Shown one piece after another: positions 1-10,500 of a DNA stretch of 64,000 bases. Made by a program: the position numbers and the translations under genes. The DNA lies in the NCBI GenBank assembly GCA_018806915.1, contig JAGKQI010000059.1, positions 930,001-994,000 of the forward strand, in the 5' to 3' direction. Every line of letters begins with the position of its first letter. Within the stretch, counting starts at the first letter, position 1. Source of the DNA: Phytophthora colocasiae. Taxonomy: Eukaryota > Oomycota > Peronosporomycetes > Peronosporales > Peronosporaceae. The notes below the pieces were generated by a model. That model was given only the letters and a program-made list of their open reading frames with translations. It had not been told where the DNA came from and ran no database searches.

Positions 1-442
1 TTTCAAACAAAATGATGCTTCCGAACCTAAGTACGAATCGCGATTTAGACGCCTCGTCGCAAAGACAGTTATCTCCTCTTTCTTCTAATGTTTTCAGATG
101 TCCAAATAGTTGAGTACACTCCAATGTGTGCTCGTTTGAAAAAGTTGCCTCGGCCGAGGTCGTCATTTTCGAATTTTTTTATTACCGTAGATGACAGAAA
201 GACACACTCAGCGACGTGCTTGAAAATGCTGTCATCGTAAATCGCCGAAAATGCTTCTTTGTGTCATGGCATGGCGTCGAAAATGCTTCTTTGTGTCATA
301 TATCTAAATGGCTACACTTTTACTGCATTCAACGACTAAAACTCCTCATGTCTTTTAAAGTCTCTGTCGCACTGTTGATCAGCGAGCTGTAGATAGAATC
401 CGTTGTAAGCTTCTCAAGGTGAGCGTAAAATATGCTCACCTG

Positions 443-1777
443 GGTATGCCTTTTTTTTGGTCAAACTCTGCGCAGGTCAACTCGTGCGCAAGTCTCTGGG
501 TCAACTTCTGCGCAAATTGCGCAGAAGTTGACCCTTGAAGAGGCCATTATTTTACCAAGTGATAAAACTGTAACAAATTATTTTTCTTCCACCTAAAATT
601 TAATAATTATTTGAGGTGAAAGTTTAAAAGGTGTTTTGCTTGCTCTGCAATTTTAGTATGCCTATAGGGCGTGCGCTTAGATAGGCTGTTGCTTATCAGG
701 TGGCGTGGGTTCAAACCCCACTCCTGTAGAGAAGCTCGATGCTTGAGGTAAGAATCCCGCGAAAAACAATATCGCATCGACGAATCACAGTGAGGCGATC
801 AATGCATCCGTCGCGCATGGCGAGACTCACCTCAGCCTCCGAAATGTTCAGCTTGAGCATTTTCCGGCGCAAAGCTTGCTTGAAGTGAAAGAGACAACCC
901 ACAATCCTTGAATTTGGAAACTGATTCTTGACTGTTTTGATCATCGCATACTTGAAATCAACATGGGCAGGGTCAAGACGATTTTTTGTAGCGACACAGA
1001 TGTAGTTGAAGAGAAGTTCATACACCCGTGTAGTTTTTCCAGATGTCAACGCGTACCAGATTGGAAGGTACAGGTCCGAAATTGGGTCATACATCATAAC
1101 AATCACCAGTTGGTAGAAGCGAATTGGGAACACAACGATACGTCGCGTCGATGAAAAGAGAGGATTGACGCTGCTTCATTCGATCCATGAGCTTTGGGTG
1201 TGCCTATCCAATCACTCTGTGAAGAACTTCGTCTTCGTAATACGTCAAATGAAACTGAAAAAATTTAAGTCCCGGGCTGTGTTTCACGTCGCACAAAGGT
1301 TCCATTTCCAAACGCCCGAAAATCTCCCGCCCAAAATGTTTGCTTCTAGTCCGGTACAATCGGCCTAGAATCTGCTTTTTGGTCGCTCCTTGGACAACAA
1401 CGTTTTCGTCACCATAAAACCGATCACGAATAATCTCCCAAACTCTTTCTGGAGTAAGGGTCACGTCTTGAATTCCGATTTCATCAGTTGCTAACAGCAT
1501 TTGCTGCTTCTGATTCTCGACAAACGGTGCAGATCCGTCTGGAGCTTGGACCAATTCTGGAACACATCCAGATTTGTGTCTGCCTTCGACGACAACACCT
1601 CGTTGCGATATGATTTGTTAAATTTCTGATTAATTTATAAAACCTGGCAGTCGTGATATTTTTGACCACGATTTGACCCAAGAAAAGACATTATCAAGAG
1701 TTGCGCAGAAGTTGACCCAAAAAGAGAGTTGCGCACGAGTTGACCTGCGCAGAGTTTGACCCAAAAAAAATCGTTCC
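443..1777 (-). mobile_element. Mutator-like element (MULE) with perfect 8-bp target duplication
   Basis: CTCACCTG at 435-442 is repeated exactly at 1778-1785 and brackets the element. The ends form inverted repeats of about 60 bp: 451-514 pairs with 1702-1770, allowing two small gaps. The inside carries a damaged minus-strand MULE transposase. The 8-bp duplication plus long TIRs fits Mutator (usual 8-11 bp). The element sits inside the older TIR element 184-2458, so it inserted later. Confidence 0.8.
711..1554 (-). pseudogene. MULE transposase, truncated and broken
   Basis: The minus strand reads a MULE transposase core. The N-terminal part is at 1204-1554. A stop codon at 1204-1206 interrupts it, and the same frame then continues through a FIDATYR segment, which is the expected first catalytic Asp. 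Near 1130 the frame shifts, and the protein continues as IRFYQLVIVMMYD, then a VDFKYAM segment (probable second Asp), then GCLFHFKQAL, which is the CxxH-type signature of the family. Conserved sequence ends near 800. The copy has at least one nonsense codon and one frameshift and lacks a full C-terminus, so it cannot move on its own. Confidence 0.75.
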
Positions 1778-2160
1778 CTCACCTGATCCAGTCCACGGAT
1801 TCAGACTGTCGTTGCTCTCTTAGTCTGGTTTGGTGGTGGTGGTGGTGGCAGCATCGGTACGTGTGGTAGCTTTGCGGTAGAAACGGAAAGTGAATCGATG
1901 GCCATTGAAATCGTGCCTCTATATAGCCACCAAACAGAAGCGTGTGAACATTGAAAACTTTGTCTATCCCATTACAGACGCTACTGGGCACTCTGAAGCG
2001 CTACAATAACGGAGCTTGTTTGCCAGCATAATATCACAGTTAAAATGCATACATCCACCTAGCCCAAACAGTAACGTGTCTGCTGAAGACAAACTGAAAA
2101 TGTGTGTGTCCATTATCACCGTCGACAGCGACGCACAAGTCCATTATCATTTACGGCCGT

Positions 2161-2240
2161 CAATGACAGTCACGTACGAGTCCACCGTCACGTACGGTCT
2201 CCAACGACAGTCACGAACGAGTCCACCGTCACGTACGGCG
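2161..2240. repeat. Tandem repeat, two 40-bp units
   Basis: Units 2161-2200 and 2201-2240 differ at only a few positions and share the words CCACCGTCACGTACGG and GACAGTCACG. The unit is itself rich in ACGT and GTACG palindromes. It lies in the right arm of the 184-2458 element and may be a subterminal transposase-binding array. Confidence 0.75.
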
Positions 2241-2668
2241 ACAAATGGCACTTTCAAATTGAGATATCACTCAGGCTAAACAGCTACCCATGACACATCA
2301 CCACGAAAATGCCATATGTGTTTTGTCATCAGACGTTCGTGAAAAAATGCTTTCAAATGTCATCGCAACGCGCCGAAAATGTTTTTATCTGTCATTTTTA
2401 ACATAAAAAATACGAAAATGCTTCTTTTTGGCGGGTGTGTCTTTCTGTCATTTACGGTATATAGATTGGTTCCTTTTCTTGCGTTGATTCGATTGCGCCT
2501 ACGGAGAGCTTATAATTCGCCCAGGAACACCTTCATATTTTGTACTGAACGTACTACTTCTTAAAGTCGAAGGGTATATTCTGATCAGAATGGGTAATTT
2601 CATTCTCTATTTTGGGTATTTGGGAAAAGGATGGAAGCATCATTTCGAATAAATGGGAACATTTTGTT

Positions 2669-2965
2669 CTATTGATTCTTCCTGGCACGCTTCAATCGGT
2701 TGGAAGTAGGTTTCGTCTGATCAGCGTCGTTCCCGTTCCCGATGTGATCTTCGATAACCTCCGTGATAGCTTTAGTGCTGTGGTTCTTAGAAGCAGCATT
2801 CTGCTTTCTCTGGACGGCGGCCTTACGGCGGGCCAGGATGGTTTCTTTTGCGATCCTCTCTTCTTCGTCGTTTGGAGCAGAGTAAATGGGGTCGTTCACG
2901 AACTCTTCAGGGACGTACGGGCGGACTCTGTTGAACATTTGCTGCTTTTTTTCAAAGTTTGGCAT
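2669..2965 (-). CDS. Hypothetical small basic protein, downstream partner of the 2952-3338 ORF
   Basis: A 98-residue reading frame starts at the ATG at 2965. I do not recognise it. It is rich in Lys/Arg/Gln in its second half (segments such as ILARRKAAVQRKQ and NRLKRARKNQ) and looks able to bind nucleic acid or to be nuclear. It overlaps the end of the next ORF by 14 nt in a different frame (ATG inside the upstream stop region). The pair may therefore be one gene with a frameshift, or two cistrons of a transposon. It lies between the 184-2458 element and the inverted repeat at 3498, so it may belong to the outermost transposon. Confidence 0.35.
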   Translation of the reverse strand: MPNFEKKQQMFNRVRPYVPEEFVNDPIYSAPNDEEERIAKETILARRKAAVQRKQNAASKNHSTKAITEVIEDHIGNGNDADQTKPTSNRLKRARKNQ

Positions 2966-3338
2966 TGGTGGCTCCAATTAATTCGGTCACACGCTCGCGA
3001 AGGTCTCCGTTATTCAAATTGATGCTTCCATCCAAAATCACTACATCCTCTGGTTCTGAATTGGATAGGTCGTCCAGAATCTCTTCGACAGAAGACTCGC
3101 CACCTTCGCTGGAGTCCCCGGTGGCTGGATCCCAGGAACTGTCTTCAGAAGCTTCACCTGTGGATTGTTCTGGTTCGGGCTGAAGCGATCCTAACAAGAG
3201 TCGCGAGGATGACCGTGTTTTGTTGGCAACCCCGCATCCACTGTCGCCAACTACTGCCTCACCGCTGACCTCCACGCCTACCTCCATTGTTGCTACAAGG
3301 TCATGGACCTCGGGGGGGCGAACTATGTTCCCCGCCAC
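2952..3338 (-). CDS. Hypothetical acidic, Ser-rich protein
   Basis: This is a 128-residue frame with an acidic Ser/Glu/Asp-rich middle (for example GDSSEGGESSVEEILDD) and no domain I can name. It has no signal peptide or membrane segment. It ends 14 nt inside the following basic ORF. Acidic ORF followed by basic ORF could be the two halves of one frameshifted protein: joining them only needs a one-base slip near 2955-2965. Context suggests it belongs to a transposon, but I see no transposase signature. Confidence 0.35.
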   Translation of the reverse strand: MAGNIVRPPEVHDLVATMEVGVEVSGEAVVGDSGCGVANKTRSSSRLLLGSLQPEPEQSTGEASEDSSWDPATGDSSEGGESSVEEILDDLSNSEPEDVVILDGSINLNNGDLRERVTELIGATNAKL

Positions 3339-3562
3339 TCATCTTTGAAAATGGGAAAGATCATCCCTTCTGGAACCGATACACTTATGAAAAATAGGTA
3401 CACATACAAAAGACTACATTCCCGTTAGTTTCACTTAAGTTCGTTTTCAGATGGTCTATCTTTGAAGCCGATTATCTCGAAAATCCCAAATGGCGCCGAA
3501 GCATCATTTTGTTTGAAACCGTCTCAACTGATACAATCGTTTTGAAACACAATACTTCATTC

Positions 3563-3638
3563 TTGGGTGGCCCGATTTAACCTGTCGCAGTGCCAAAGTA
3601 CTCTTCTGTATGGTAGCCACGCAATGAACTACCACTAA
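3563..3638 (+). mobile_element. Tc1-type TIR relic, left part (continues at 13227)
   Basis: This stretch is a diverged copy of the inner half of the 254-bp TIR of the intact Tc1 element at 41184-41437. Shared words include TAACCTGTCG, CTTCTGTATG (CTCCTCTGTATG in the intact copy) and TAGCCAC. The rest of the same TIR resumes at 13227-13287 (CAGCTCGTCAGCACAAACACCGCTT). The relic was therefore split by the Harbinger insertion between them. No transposase remains. Confidence 0.65.
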
Positions 3639-3770
3639 TAGTGGTAGTCAAAGTTGGATACAAGAGCTCTTTCCAAGAGCTGAGCTCACAGACTATCTGC
3701 CAATCAACGCTCACGTACCTTTGCAAGTTCTTGGAGCCTTGGACTCACGACTGTTAATCAAGATCCAAAG

Positions 3771-4645
3771 ATGCCCACGCTAAGCAGGAAGAAGGTTCTT
3801 TTGTCAAGACTGCTCCTCGGGTGGGGAAATCACCTCCGTCTCCGTGTTGACAGCAAGGCGTCGAGTGATGACGAGTCGAGTGACGAAGACATGGACATAA
3901 GCTACTCGTCGCTGTATCTGGTGCTGGAGTCTCGACGCTACGTCACGCGCCGCCAGCGCGTAGAGCGCCCACCTTCGCGGATACACTACTATCTTACTCG
4001 GATGTCCGACGACGATTTTAGGCTCCACTTCCGCATGCCCAGGCTTTATTTTCACGCTGTGTGCCGGATGGTTGCCAACTCTCCTGAGCTTGGGTGGTAA
4101 GCTACAAAAAGCAAGCGTTGAGATTCATGTGATGGCTCTTCTTAAGATACTCGGTTCGCTGGACGGTCAAGGTCGCTCTGCTGACTTTCTCTCTGTTGGA
4201 GGACACACTCCAGAGGCGTTGCTAGCTAAACGTGTCGTGGGGGCATTGATGCGACTAAAGTCTATTGTAATCTGTTGGCCTGGATAGCAAGAGCGTCGTG
4301 AGATCGCGGAGAGGATTAAGCAGGTGTCTGAGCTGCCGAATTATGTCGGCCTCATTGACGGCACTTTGTTCCTTTATCCCAGCGGCCTGAGGATCATGGT
4401 GAAGATTTCTTCTCGCGGAAGAGTTCCTACGCTATTAAAATGGACTAATTGTCTGCGACGACCGCGAACGAATTCGCTATGAAAATGTTGGTTAGCCAGG
4501 ATCTAGCACACGAAAACCGTGTGTGGAGAAATTGTAGACTAGTGCAACAGAAAACGATCATTTTGCAGACAACGAGTATCTTCTTGGAGACTCCGCGTAC
4601 CAGCCTTCAGACGTGCTCACCACCCTGCTCTTTACGCTTTGACGG
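3771..4645 (+). pseudogene. PIF/Harbinger transposase, broken
   Basis: The plus strand carries pieces of a DDE_Tnp_4 transposase in several frames. The N-terminal helix region is at 3990-4100 (RMSDDDFRLHFRMPRLYF, then a stop after GW). A middle region follows at 4105-4290. Then comes YVGLIDGTLFLYP near 4345-4380, where Asp of the IDGT motif is a catalytic residue. Near 4560-4610 one frame reads FADNEYLLGDSAYQPSDVL, and GDSAY is the second catalytic Asp block. The C-terminal Glu region is absent. There are several frameshifts and stops. The first 80 residues are acidic and low in complexity, as often in this family. Confidence 0.75.
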
Positions 4646-4792
4646 ACGAGCCGCCTTCTTCTTCGCCTTCTTCTTGGTCTTGCTATCCATCCCAGTAGGG
4701 TTCACTTGCTGGACAGGTGGTGCCATCGTGCTGCCAGCCGTGTCGTCTGTGTTCTCCATCGCTTTTTTGCGATCTTCTGTCTTGCAATCCAA
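4607..4792 (-). CDS. Small Lys-rich ORF, possible remnant of a second Harbinger gene
   Basis: This 61-residue minus-strand frame ends in a very basic stretch (KTKKKAKKKAARPSKRKEQ). It sits just beyond the decayed transposase and 38 bp from the Gypsy LTR. Harbinger elements often carry a second, DNA-binding gene facing the transposase, and this could be its start, cut off by the insertion. The short length and simple composition make chance likely, so confidence is low. Confidence 0.2.
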   Translation of the reverse strand: MDCKTEDRKKAMENTDDTAGSTMAPPVQQVNPTGMDSKTKKKAKKKAARPSKRKEQGGEHV

Positions 4793-4830
4793 GACAGCTC
4801 TTGAAAAAAAAAAGCTCGGGTGAGACTATT

Positions 4831-5145
4831 TGTGACGGGGGTCACACAGCACTTCACACAGAGGAAGGCTTGGAGTATACAAACTCCTAGTGAATGGCAG
4901 TTCACTCGGTCCCCAAAGACTTAGGGAGACTAACTAAAGATTAGGTAGATTTAAGACTGAATATATTATAGATACTTGTTAGCTTGCCTGCAATACAAAC
5001 TAAAAGATATCTATAGTGTAACCTATATAGAAGGTGATAGGTGGCTGCGGAGCCACCTGCCACGTGTCACCATTATGTGTGACACACCAAATGTATCCAC
5101 TTCGGAAGAGTGACTAAGGTCACTCTTCAATGTAACCCCGTTACA
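4831..5145 (-). repeat. 3' LTR of the Gypsy element
   Basis: On the minus strand it begins TGTAACGGGGTTACA and ends with GACCCCCGTCACA, i.e. TG...CA, with a short inverted repeat at each end. It matches 12835-13141 almost exactly. Confidence 0.92.
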
Positions 5146-5160
5146 TCCTCCCCCACTTAG
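5146..5160 (-). other. Polypurine tract of the Gypsy element
   Basis: The minus strand reads CTAAGTGGGGGAGGA immediately before the TGTAAC start of the 3' LTR. This is the expected position and composition for the plus-strand primer, and it fixes the element's orientation. Confidence 0.85.
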
Positions 5161-5327
5161 ATTCGACTCTCGTCCAATCAGAAAAGTGAGAAAATCCCTT
5201 TCACATTTCTCTCTTCAATGTCGAAATTGATCGACCTGCCGCCAGCTCTAGTCGCTGCGGCTTCTGCTCTCACAGAGCACAGGGCGCACTGCCAACGCGT
5301 ACCAGGCTTCCTTGGAAACCCAGCAAC

Positions 5328-7516
5328 ATGTCTGCAAAGGGTGCAAACCCAGACGCGCAAGCGTCTTCACGGAAGAAGGCTGCAAAGCCAACTTCCAAGC
5401 CAGCCAAGCCTCGCGGCAAGGCTTCGGCACTTCATGAGGTCACCGATGTGGCCTCCAGGGCTCTTAGCTCGCCCAGCAGCACTGCTGCGACGGCTAGCCC
5501 TAGCCAAAGGCGCAGTAGGTCTCCATCCCTACCGCCTGATAACCGACCGAATCCTCGGTTCGTTTATAGGGACCATAGTCCCGGTTCCTGGAGTCCTTCC
5601 GAACAGGAAGCGACTCTTGTCAGCTACTCGGCGACGAGAGCGACAACGGCGACGCCAAGGGCAAGCCTGCGGCGGGTGCTCCGACCACGGAGGAGCACCA
5701 TGGAGACAAGGACACCGCGTCCAAGTCTCCCGACAACACCAGCGGCCGTGGTGGCGACACTACGCCACCACCTGTCAAACATCTGACACTTGCTGAAGGG
5801 CGCGAACGCGCCCGGGCCATTCTGGCAGAGGAGAAGGTGCCCAGCACCAACTCCAAGAAGCGTCATGCTTCACAGTCTCCTCGTCAAGACATGACAAGGA
5901 GAAGGGAGCTCGAAGAGATCTTCGGCCCCGACGACGTCGACGATGACGACGCCGATGAGGAGGAGGGGCTCATCCGCGAGCCCCAAGAGATCACTAACGA
6001 TCTCGATGAGCAGCAAGAGCTCTTTCAGGCTGCTCAACAGCCAATACGCACCGCACCAACGGTCGCAGGTGGGTCTCATCAACACGATGAGGACTCTGCC
6101 CACCAGCGGGGCTACTACCCGCCCGATCAAGGCTCGGGAGCTGCTGCGTACCTCGAGCAGCTCCAGGACCCACGTCCTCTCATAGGGGGCCATACCTCCA
6201 AAGGCGCCTATGAGCGGACCTTGGTTCAGAAAGAACCTCTCTTTCAAGGCAACCTCTCTGTTGCCAGGTGCGTGCTTCTAGCACAGCACCGAATTCCTCT
6301 CAAGGAATTCACCTCGCTTCGCAAGAAGCCTGAGACTAAGGGTGGTCTCAAGCCCACATGGGGTTACCCATGGGTTCTCCCAGAGAACACTGCGTCGTGG
6401 GTCGACGCTGAGGACCTCTTTTGGCAATGGGTCCGGTTGACAGTCAAGTCAACCCAGGAGTACCACAAACTCCGTGACGAAGATCACCTGGAGGACATCC
6501 TCCGCCTCCGGGACCTTCGTGTCCAGTTTGCCCACCTCGTAGGCAAACGGCAGCTCCATCATCAGATGGAGCGACTGAGAACTGAGTCTCAGGCCAGCGC
6601 TCACAATGAGCGCGGGTATGGAACACATACTCCTGTGTTCCAACCCCGTTCAGCGGCTAAGAAGCCGCGGACTACTTACGAGGCTGCCGCCGTGCCTCTT
6701 CCCAGCATGCGACAGCCTTCGGGCAGTCAACCTGGAGCCGCTCAATCGGCTCCCAGGTACTCTGCGACGCAGGGTACCCGCGCCACTTCACTCGGAGCTG
6801 GCGCTTCCCACCGCGACGCCGCTCCTGGAGAACCCGCTCCACATAGTAGTGGCGTTCTCCGTTCCGGTCAAGCAAAGCCTGAGGAGGCCTCGCTCGACTG
6901 CTCTTTCGAGCCGTCCCCGACGTTGGGGACTCAGAGGCCTTCGACCGGGCCTCTTGACCAACTTGTTGCTGAGCAACAGGAGGAGATCCGTCTCCTCCGA
7001 GCGCGTGTCCTTGCGCTTGAGGGTGCTCTTGGTCTTGAGCATGGCGGCCAAGCTGCCCCTGCAGCCGACCTGCCTGGTGTCTTGCGCCAGTTGGGAGACC
7101 TGCGTCTCGCGATGCAGGATCTTCATGGTCGTGTAGACCGTAGTGCCTCTTCGCGGGCACTTGACTCCCTTCGTCAAGAGGTCTACGACCTTCAGGCGAC
7201 GATGTCTCGCCGGGAGTCGCAACCGTACGCGTACTCCCCGTCGTCGCGCGACTCGCGCCTAGGGGCCTACTCGCTTGGCCCCTCGGTGTATCCACACCGC
7301 TCGTACCTTCCACCGGGGTACGGCTTCGCCCCTGGGAGTCACCAAACTCCCTATTACCTGGGGCGCTCTGCGCCTGACGCTCAACCTCGCGTCGAGGAGG
7401 TTCACTCTCCTCCTCGCGGCCGCCTTCAACCTCTTGAGGGGCCGCATGACCCTGAGGGTCATGGTACCGCTTCAGACGACCCACATAAAACGTCGGGTGG
7501 GTCGTCATCGACTTAG
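5328..7516 (+). CDS. Extra antisense gene inside the Gypsy element (coiled-coil protein of unknown function)
   Basis: This gene runs opposite to gag-pol. It starts at ATG 5328 with a Lys/Ala/Ser-rich, basic leader, and needs one frameshift near 5625-5635. It then runs open for about 620 codons to 7516. From GTG 5837, residues 130-250 look like a compact folded region with Trp-rich segments (TWGYPWVLPE, DLFWQWVRLTVK). Residues 371-400 form a clear heptad coiled coil (LVAEQQEEIRLLRARVLAL). The tail is Pro/Ser/Tyr-rich. Residues 279-559 overlap pol on the other strand. The pol linker there is low-complexity where this protein has its coil, and this protein is low-complexity where pol has its chromodomain. 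I do not recognise the family. A Gag-like or nucleic-acid-binding role is only a guess. Confidence 0.6.
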
Positions 7517-10500
7517 GCAAGTCGATCGTGTAGGCAGCGCCGTGCCTACTCAGGACCTTAAAGGGTCCAATGAAGCGATGCTTCAACTTGTTGCTCACCG
7601 TGGAGCTAACAGTGTTAAGAGGTAGGTTCCTAGTGTCGAGTAGCACTAAGTCACCCACATTAAATACACTTAAGTTTCCTCTCCCATGTTGGTCTGAGTA
7701 CTCCTTTTGCTTGTCCTGTGCGAGTGCCATTGCATCTCGCACCCGGCTGATCACATTCAGCCTGTTGCCGACAAATGTCGACAACTTCTTCCGCAACGCG
7801 GCTGGTTCCACACCGGAAACCTGGGAGGAAAGCTCTTTCCGAGCCTCTCCCCCACTTACTCTCGAAGCCGCGGTGCCCCCACCCAGTGTGAGCGGCACCT
7901 GGGGGTTCCGAAGCCCGTTCAAGTAGAACGGCGTGAACCCCGTTGACGCGTGTACCGCGTTGTTGAGTGCAAACTCAACCATAGGCAGCTGCGCTGACCA
8001 AGAGCGCGGCGCCTCAGCGCAAACACTGCGCAGCACGTCCTCAACCACTCGGTTGACGCGCTCAGTCTGACCATCGGTCTGCGGATGGTCCGCTGTTGAC
8101 ATCGTCAACCGTGTTCCAAGCAATTGGAACAGCGTTTTCCAAAACGCAGCGGTAAACCGCGGGTCGCGGTCAGAGACAACAGTCTCAGGCAACCCGTGAT
8201 AGCGGAATACGCTATCAAGGAACAACTTCGCAGTTTGTTCCCCGGTAATGGTCTCAGAGACCGGAGCAAGATGCACCATCTTGCTCAACCGGCATACAAA
8301 CACCACAATGCCGGTGTTCTTCTGGTCATCGACCGGAATGCCGAAGACAAAGTCGAGACTCATCGACTTCCAGCAGTCCAGAGGGACTGGCAGGCTCTGC
8401 AGCGGAGCCGACGCGTGCCCCGCAGGCTTCACGCGCTGACATGTTTCACATGTCTTGATGTACTTGGCCACCCACTTGTACATGTGGGCCCACCAAAACA
8501 TCTGAGAGACCCCGTGATAGGTCTTCTCTCGGCCCAAGTGGCCACTCGAAGGCACATCGTGTGCCTCGTGAAGTATATCATACTTCAGATCCTCGTCGTT
8601 TGGAACAACGACCCGCGGAGGATCCCCGGGCTCCACCCGATAGTGGAGCAGGCCATCGGCCCACTCATAGCGGTGGAGCCGTGCCCGCTGTCGAGGCGTA
8701 AGCCATTCGACCTTGGCATCCATGCCAGCGGACAAATACCGCACAATAGGGGCGAGGGTGTAATCGTCCCGATACGCCAAGCGTATTCGATCGTAAAGAT
8801 CCGTCGTGGCCAGACTAATATGAGCGAACCCATAGTCGGGCCTGCGCGACAAAGCGTCGGCAAGCGTGTTGAGCTTGCCAGGCTTGTATTCAACGCGGAA
8901 GTTGTACTCCGCGAAGAATGACAGCCAACGCGCCATCCGCTGCGATAAATGCGGCGTATGGATGGCTGTCCGCAAGGACGCGTGGTCTGTATAGACCACA
9001 AAGGGCCTTGAGCCCAGAAGATGCACCCTGAACTTGACAAGAGCGTACTTCATCGACAAGAGTTCCTTGTCGTGAACGGGGTAATTCCGTTCGGCAGCCT
9101 TCAGCTGCCTGGACTGGAAAGAGATCACCCGATCTCGTCCCTCATCGTCCTGTTGCAATAGCGCACAGCCAATTGCATAGTCGGAAGCGTCACAGACAAC
9201 GCTAAACGACTTGGCATCGTCCGGCAACGCCAGGACGGGCGCGCATTGCAAGCTCGCCTTGATGCTGTCAAAAGCATCCTGGTGCTGGCGCTCCCAGCAC
9301 CACTCGGCCTCCTTCTTCAGAAGGTCCGACAAAGGCTTTGCGAGTCCCGCATAGCCAGCACTGTACTTGTGCAAGTAGTTGGCTAAGCCCAACCACTTCC
9401 TCAGGTCCTTCTGTGACCGAGGAACAGGCCATGCCGCAATGGCTTTGACCTTATCGGGATCCGCTCGGACCCCGACGCTGCTGACGAAGCAGCCGAGGAC
9501 CTTAATCTCCTCAGCTTCGAAGACGCACTTGTCGATGTTGGCATAGAGCTTGTTAGCTCTCATGACCTCAAACACTCGACGGAGGTGCTCTCGATGCACC
9601 TCTATAGCCTTCTTGCCTCCCTCGGCACGGCTATGGACGAATATATCGTCAAAGTACGTCTGCGTGAACGCACGCAAAGGTCTAAACAACTGTGTGACCA
9701 AGCGATTGAAGGTCGCTGGTGCGTTGGATAGACCTTGTGGCATTACCAGCCACTCCCAGAGCATGATCGGCGTGCTCACGGCCGTGAGCGGGATATCACA
9801 CTCCCGCATCAGGATCTGTAGGATCTGGTAGTATCCATCCACCAGATCCAGCGCGCTATACAGCGTGCAGCCGGCCATGTTGTTCAACAACACATCCTTG
9901 CGTGGGATCGGCGTCTGTGCTGGCACAGTCGCGCTGTTCAGCTTATTGTAAGCATGAACCAGACGCCACTTCCCGTTCGGCTTGCGAACGCAGAAGGTTG
10001 GCGTCGAGTGCGGGGACTTCGATTCCCGCACCATTCCCGCTTTCGCCTTAGCGGCGAAGAACGCGTCAATGACGTCGATCTGCTCTCGGGGCAGGGGCCA
10101 TTGACGCGTGACACAATACTTTGTGCCTGGCACGAGATCAATCTCGTGCCTGATCCCTCGGTCTGGTGGGAGCTTTGAGGGTGGGTCCTTGGACACCACG
10201 TCCTCAAACTCCTTCACTAAAGGATACAGCGGATCCTTTGGATTCTTCAGAATCTCGGAGCCCGTGCGCGACGCACGTTGCTTCCGGAACTCCTCCAGGA
10301 CGTCTTCGTCCATCACTGAGGAGGAGTTCAACTCCTCTGGAGTGGGCTCCGGCCTAAGGAGAACCATCTCCGATATCTCCCCGGCCTTCAACTCGGCCAG
10401 GAAGTCCTCCATCGCGACTTCCTCGAGGTTCAATAGCTCTGATACCTCAGGCAGGGGTGCCAACTCGATGGCCCCCGCCTTCACGCGATGCCCGGTCACG

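Larger units (their letters stand above)
184..2458. mobile_element. Non-autonomous DNA transposon (TIR element) hosting a MULE
   Basis: The segment 184-210 is a near-perfect inverted repeat of 2432-2458 (motif ACCGTAAATGACAGAAAGAC with one change). Inside each end are several copies of a subterminal word, CGAAAATGCTTCTTTGTGTC, for example at 246-267 and 278-299, with degenerate copies near 2295-2430. TIRs plus subterminal repeats are typical of a cut-and-paste element. No transposase of its own is visible. A 40-bp tandem repeat at 2161-2240 (two units) lies in the right arm. The superfamily is not clear. Confidence 0.55.
1..3518. repeat. Widely spaced inverted repeat enclosing nested transposon debris
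   Basis: Bases 1-21 are the exact reverse complement of 3498-3518. Between them lie a TIR element (184-2458), a MULE inside that, and two small minus-strand ORFs. The pair could be the ends, or near-ends, of a larger DNA transposon whose left boundary is cut by the window edge. Only 21 bp match, and no target duplication can be tested, so the boundary is tentative. Confidence 0.4.

Noticed and set aside
8124..8921. 265-codon open frame on the plus strand opposite the integrase
   Set aside because: The minus strand here is a highly conserved integrase with all catalytic residues; the plus-strand protein is irregular with no domain or coil. It is a shadow, unlike the 5328-7516 frame, which has its own non-overlapping part and coiled coil.
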